A stretch of DNA of 38,027 bases, from contig NW_003107100.1 of the NCBI RefSeq assembly GCF_000003605.2, positions 293,256-331,282 on the forward strand. Direction: 5' to 3'. This stretch comes from Saccoglossus kowalevskii. Taxonomy: Eukaryota; Hemichordata; Enteropneusta; Harrimaniidae. The position numbers and the translations under genes are program-made. Of this stretch, positions 33,201-38,027 are shown piece by piece (the stretch's first letter is position 1; each line of letters opens with the position of its first letter). The notes below the pieces were generated by a model. The model searched no databases, was not told where the DNA came from, and worked only from the letters and a program-made list of their open reading frames with translations.

Positions 33201-35012
33201 TAGAATATATGTGGCGTTCCACTCACTACGCCACTAAACTAAAGCCTAGGTACGATGCCAATAGATTTAAAACGTGACCCTTGTTCTGAGTATTCGTTCA
33301 ATGAAAATTTGAAATTTTATAATACACATGCGCACACATTGTGATATATTGCTAGCATTCGATTTTTGTAGATTTGATTTCTATATGCTACACTGGAAAC
33401 AGTTATATGCATACCAAGCATAGCTTGTCAAAGTTCAATTCTAACCAAACGTAATTCATAGAAACCCGTCTGCTCTAAACCTGTTAGTTTAAGGGAGTTG
33501 CAGTTGAATTTAAATAGTGTTGCTCCACTGAGCATGTGTGCAATCCATTTTGGGAATTCAAAATGAATATATTAAGACACTATACAAATATTATTAATTA
33601 ATAATAACATGTGTTTTTTTTAACCGAAGTTACTGAGTAAAATTTATTGATATGAAATAATAGGTTCACAAAGAAACCAGTGTAAAAGATCTCGCAACTT
33701 CACAAAAAAATATCCAGCGACTCGTGACAAATTATTGGCAATGAACCCGTTTTATTGATAACATGAGATTTTATTTTCAATTTGGTCTTAATCTTGTCGG
33801 AAATTACAATATATATTTGTATTTGTTTAATATTACTATTTTTAATTGCATGTCATTTCTCTATAATTACTTCGTGTTATATATTCGTAGGAAAGATTAT
33901 ACTGAATAACGCTAGTTCAATGAGAATCCTTTAATTTCAGCCAATGAGAGCTAAGTTACTTTTCACGAATCATCTTCGTCGTTGTGTCAATTTCTTCACA
34001 CGCAGACACTGATTTGTATTTACGGCCTGGAAATGCTTTCTCCCACGTTCGCAATGCTATTTTTTTTTCACTTGTAAGCAAGTAATATGTTCGTTAAATT
34101 CACCAATAAATCACAACGTGTTTTTGCACATGTAAATTAACTCATAGTTATGGAACACTTCTGAGAGTATGTTCTCTGTACCCCACAAATCTTCTTAAAT
34201 TTGCGTTTCCATGTTGTCTGATTTGCAGCTGAATTCTGATATATGGTATCAAATAAAAATGAAGCATGGACCTATAAACCATGGTTTAAATGAACATGAA
34301 TATAAATCACGTGATCACTGATCACTGGAGTGATTACAACAACGAAACTAAATTATGTTTATTAATTTGGTGATCCGACATCACGATGTTTCTATCATGC
34401 GCAGACTAGTTCCAGTTCTCCAATACTGTATTTACACTTGTCGGGCAAGCAATTAGCCCTCTATTTATTAGACGTTTTCACTTTATTTATATTAAAAAGA
34501 CGCGCCTCTGTACATTGAATAAATATTATTATTATTATATTCTATAATACCCATATATTGAATATATCTTGCCATTTGTAACATTGCCTGGATTTTTTAT
34601 ATTTTAGGATTTGTTGCCATGCCAACTTAAACATTTGTCATGGTGATCTCAATAATCAGTGACAATTGCGTATGACAACGGGAATGCAACGTAAAAACAT
34701 ACCGTCACTAGTTGTAATGTCTACAGCAATGTCGATAGTTTGTGGACATATCGAGTCGAATTGAAAACACGTGTGTTGTTTGCCATTTGACACGAGGGCG
34801 GAAGTACATATGGTTCTTTTGTTGAAAATAAACTCCTTTGTTGTATATCCTGTGGCCTCACCTAAAAGTCAAAAACAAGCTACGATGTGAATTACTCTAA
34901 TGTGGTTGCCATGGATACATAAAAACCTGTAAATTTCATATTATGTTCTATTTCATATATATTAGCAATAAAAAAAGGTCACTGACCGCGTTCATAACAA
35001 GAGTGTACGTGT

Positions 35013-35043
<31 letters not shown>

Positions 35044-37446
35044 CTAGTGACGCAGTTTATATACTCGGAGGATTTTTAGTAAAAATGTTTCTTTCAAATA
35101 TATAAGAAAATATACCTTTCCCCCAAAACTATAGGCATTGATACGCGGTAAGGATGATTTAAAGCTGAGTACAATATTTTTGAATACAAAATGGTTACTG
35201 GCAAAATTGTTATAAATATGTTCAATCTCATTTTTTATTTTTTATAAAAAGATATGGGAAACGTGGAAATTCTTGTACGCCTACCGAGAATGGTTAGTTA
35301 TGAATATAAATTGCATGGAACATTCAAATTCACCTCCATTTGTTGGTCTACATTTATACTCACACACATCGCTATTTTCAGATGTTTAATATATGACAAT
35401 AGTGAAACATTCATTATCATGGAAACAATATCGGACAACAGAAACTCAATGGACCTCCAAATTGCGGTCGGTAGAGGGCGCAATATGCGATGTTTACGAT
35501 CAATGACACAAGTATAATGGCATATTTATTTACTTTAAATATTCAGATTGGCATTTAGTTTTAAGGTTATTAATTAGAAATACATTTTTTCAGCGACAAG
35601 TATGAGAGCATACGAACGATATTAAATTTTGGTTTGAGGTATAAAGTGAAAATAGGCACACCCGAATACGCATTATATTAGTCAGTTTATGACCCTCAGC
35701 AACCTAAGGCATTAAATAGACCTTGTACTATTTCAATATTTTATTGACTTGTGTGCGTCGTCTGGCGTTGTATTGTGTATTTCAGCTAATTAGCATATCG
35801 CTCCAATCATCAAAACAAATTATTACTTATGTATATATGTGTATGGCGTATACTATTTTAATGACGTCATAAATATATTTATCGTGCTTTTGTGTTTCTA
35901 TGTAAAGCTGGTTCTCATTCATGTATAGTTGTTATGTATTTTAGAAATTCACATTAAATAAATTCACACAGACTAATGCATCTGTCACCTGTATCAAACT
36001 ATTGAAGAGCGCCGCCTGTGTCAACACCTGTCGAACTAATTGAATTTGGTACAGACTTTTAGACTTATAGCAGTAACAATACTTCGAGTTAATATCCGTC
36101 TACAATTAATTGTTTTATTGTTAGCAACAATGTTGACGTTTTTGATTCACTGTCAATCCGTTTTTTGTCAATATGCATAAAATGAAAATTCAGTATCGGT
36201 TTTCTTAGAACACAATAAAAACACATTTCGTCATTCAAAACCCAGTAATTATGCTTTTTATTACGCGAACAAATACACTGTAAATCACTATGATATAATT
36301 CATCATCATTATATTGTCACTGAACAAAATGGTGAGATATTGAGATACATTGTTACCATGACAATTAAGGGCGAGTACAGTGACTTCATATTTTTATTTC
36401 AGTTTCTTTGTCTGTATGTGAAAGGAAATTACATATATGTAAAAATGAAAGAAAGTGACCGTAATTTTACCATTGAGTAGCATTCTAATTTAAGTTGATC
36501 TTTCCAATATACACTACACAGAACTTGGAAGTATTACAAATAACTTGAAAATACACTGTGATTCAAAGTTGATATAAAATCAACCTGGTTGAAAACAAGG
36601 TTATTGCACGAGTGTGTTTTTGCGGTTTTCACAATAAAACAAAATGGCAAAAACGGTAGTAAAAGTAAAACAAAAAAATTAAAAAGCCCAAAAGATAGAT
36701 CACGTTTTTTATGAGGTTAGTCTAAATTCGCGTTGCTTCTGGCATTCTTAATAAATTCAAGTTTTGAAACTGGGCTTTGGCTAGAAAAGTCAGAATCTAT
36801 TATCAAAAAGTCAATTTAAATGACATCGTGTACGCCATCCTTGTATTTTCATGGGTATTGTTGTTGTTATTCAATCTAAAGCAAACTGTTGCAAAATAAT
36901 CGACAAATAACCTCATTCAATGTAACTTCAAGGGCGTGCATCCTTACAATTTCACGGCCTAATTTTATTACAGCCATATCTAATGATTTTTAGTTACAGG
37001 GGTTGATCGATGTTATCCTCGTCACGTGATGATGTCATTGAGAAAGTTAGTGAAAAACTATAAACACCACCCAGATATGGCCGGCATTTCAAAAATACAC
37101 ATATAATAAAGTTATTTGCTTAAGGTTTCAAGCATTACTTTTTAAGCTTTACTATGCCTGAAAGGGTGTAAAAAGTCAGATTTTAATGACTCTCCAAGGC
37201 CTACGCGATACACTGGTGTGATACAACGCCAGTCGGCCCTGATGGGGGTACTCTTGAGGTCACGTCGGGGTCACGTTACCATTGATATGCTAATTGAAAG
37301 GAAGTATATTTACGCGACAGCTATTTACGTGCAGCCTAGAAACCAGCAGCTTTACAACGAACAAACATATACCACATAGCGTGAAGTCGTTGACATCTGA
37401 TTGCTTGAGTAACTGTACATTTATCTCCGTTCGTGTGTAGTTAGCT
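33201..37446. other. Gene-poor AT-rich region
   Basis: About 4.2 kb without a supportable gene on either strand. It holds short non-conserved open frames, a GTT microsatellite near 35 kb and scattered AT repeats. The last 200 nt before 37447 are GC-richer and may contain the promoter and 5-prime UTR of the gene that starts there. Confidence 0.65.
35013..35043. repeat. (TTG)n microsatellite
   Basis: About ten perfect TTG/GTT units in tandem. Confidence 0.9.
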
Positions 37447-37611
37447 ATGGGGTGTAGCGGCAGTACATCGGGAGGGAAGCTAGCGGCAGACAAGGACACC
37501 ACAGATACTTGGCGCAGCGATGAGGTACCTCCTGGCAAGGAACAACCTGTCGACAACCCCGATCGCGCCGAACCGTACGGTGATGACGATCTTGCCCTTG
37601 GTGTGGCTGTG
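37447..37611 (+). CDS. Probable first coding exon of a gene leaving the window; MGC-type lipidated N-terminus
   Basis: 55 codons from an ATG (G at -3, G at +4) to a donor GTG|GTATGT in phase 0. The N-terminus MGCSGSTSGG fits the N-myristoylation pattern (Gly2, Ser6) with an adjacent Cys3 for palmitoylation, as in small membrane-anchored proteins. The rest is polar and acidic (Asp/Glu/Pro-rich, including SDEVPPGKEQ). I do not recognise the family. Other short MGC proteins such as OCC1 or BAALC share only the leading residues. The gene must continue beyond 38027. Confidence 0.6.
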
Positions 37612-38027
37612 GTATGTGACAATAATATTATTATGTATGATAAATATGTGCGTAAGTATTAGTAGTTGTCTAAATATGTTTTCCCGATTTATATTACAAT
37701 TTATAAGTTTAAAACTCAGGCTGTCTTACGAATCTTCGAAAGCGAAAGTGACACAACACAACAGCGACCTTCGCTTCAATAGCCGTGGTTTCGTATCGTA
37801 TTGGGTCCGGATAGGAGCTGGGCTGTCGTGTAGACGAATACAGCGACTACTATAGTAATCTACTACACAATTAAAATCTTTGAAATAACCAAAGCAATAT
37901 ATACCAACTTGGTGTTTAGTATAATAGTAGTATGACAAGTATTTAAAACTTTTTTTGTTTTTTCATCTTCCAAAATAACTTTAGACCACAAGTCACTCCA
38001 GTAGAGTGTTTTTTGTTTTTTGTTTTT
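37612..38027 (+). other. Start of the intron after the MGC exon
   Basis: Begins GTATGT and is AT-rich, ending in T-homopolymer sequence. No second exon is convincingly visible before the window ends. Confidence 0.5.

Overview
This is AT-rich animal nuclear DNA with long spliceosomal introns, short dispersed inverted-repeat elements, a decayed LINE and a minisatellite. Nothing in it is bacterial or viral. The protein families and the marine-invertebrate style of the small repeats suggest an invertebrate, possibly a mollusc or another lophotrochozoan. The lineage is an inference and is not proven here.

The left 27 kb (2117-26972, minus strand) is one gene. It encodes a GAS2-like cytoskeletal linker of the GAS2L1/2/3 and Drosophila pickled-eggs family. 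I reconstructed five coding exons whose phases all agree: CH domain (26346-26972), GAR domain in two small exons (9058-9165 and 8658-8748), a short linker exon (5114-5198), and a 2.7 kb last exon (2117-4865) encoding a disordered Arg/Ser/Pro tail. The sum is 3660 nt including the stop, or 1219 residues. Three exons are too short to stand out as open frames and were found from protein motifs and splice sites. The last intron uses a GC-AG splice pair. Intron 1 is 17.2 kb and holds a TA-flanked MITE (10081-10263), two related palindromic repeats with NRF1-like cores (18.5 and 19.1 kb) and one weak candidate plus-strand exon (23348-23455).

The middle (27-29.6 kb) is the spacer between the GAS2L start and a divergent plus-strand gene. 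It contains a roughly 700 bp minisatellite of about 12 degenerate 53-73 bp units. The units keep all three plus frames open without being a credible gene. The plus-strand gene (29597-31281) has two exons and encodes 276 residues that I do not recognise. It is the best candidate here for an undescribed protein.

The right part (31.3-37.4 kb) is mostly non-coding. It has a 322 bp TA-flanked inverted-repeat element (31681-32002), a broken non-LTR retrotransposon on the minus strand (32128-33200) whose reverse-transcriptase core is replaced by AT-rich degenerate GTAAACTGTAAA repeats, and simple repeats. At 37447-37611 there is a probable first coding exon of a plus-strand gene that runs out of the window. 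Its product starts MGC, which fits N-terminal myristoylation plus palmitoylation.

I see no operon, CRISPR array, rRNA or convincing tRNA. The best-supported system is the GAS2L actin-microtubule linker: an actin-binding CH module, a microtubule-binding GAR module and a basic Ser/Pro tail with two EB1-type SxIP-like motifs.
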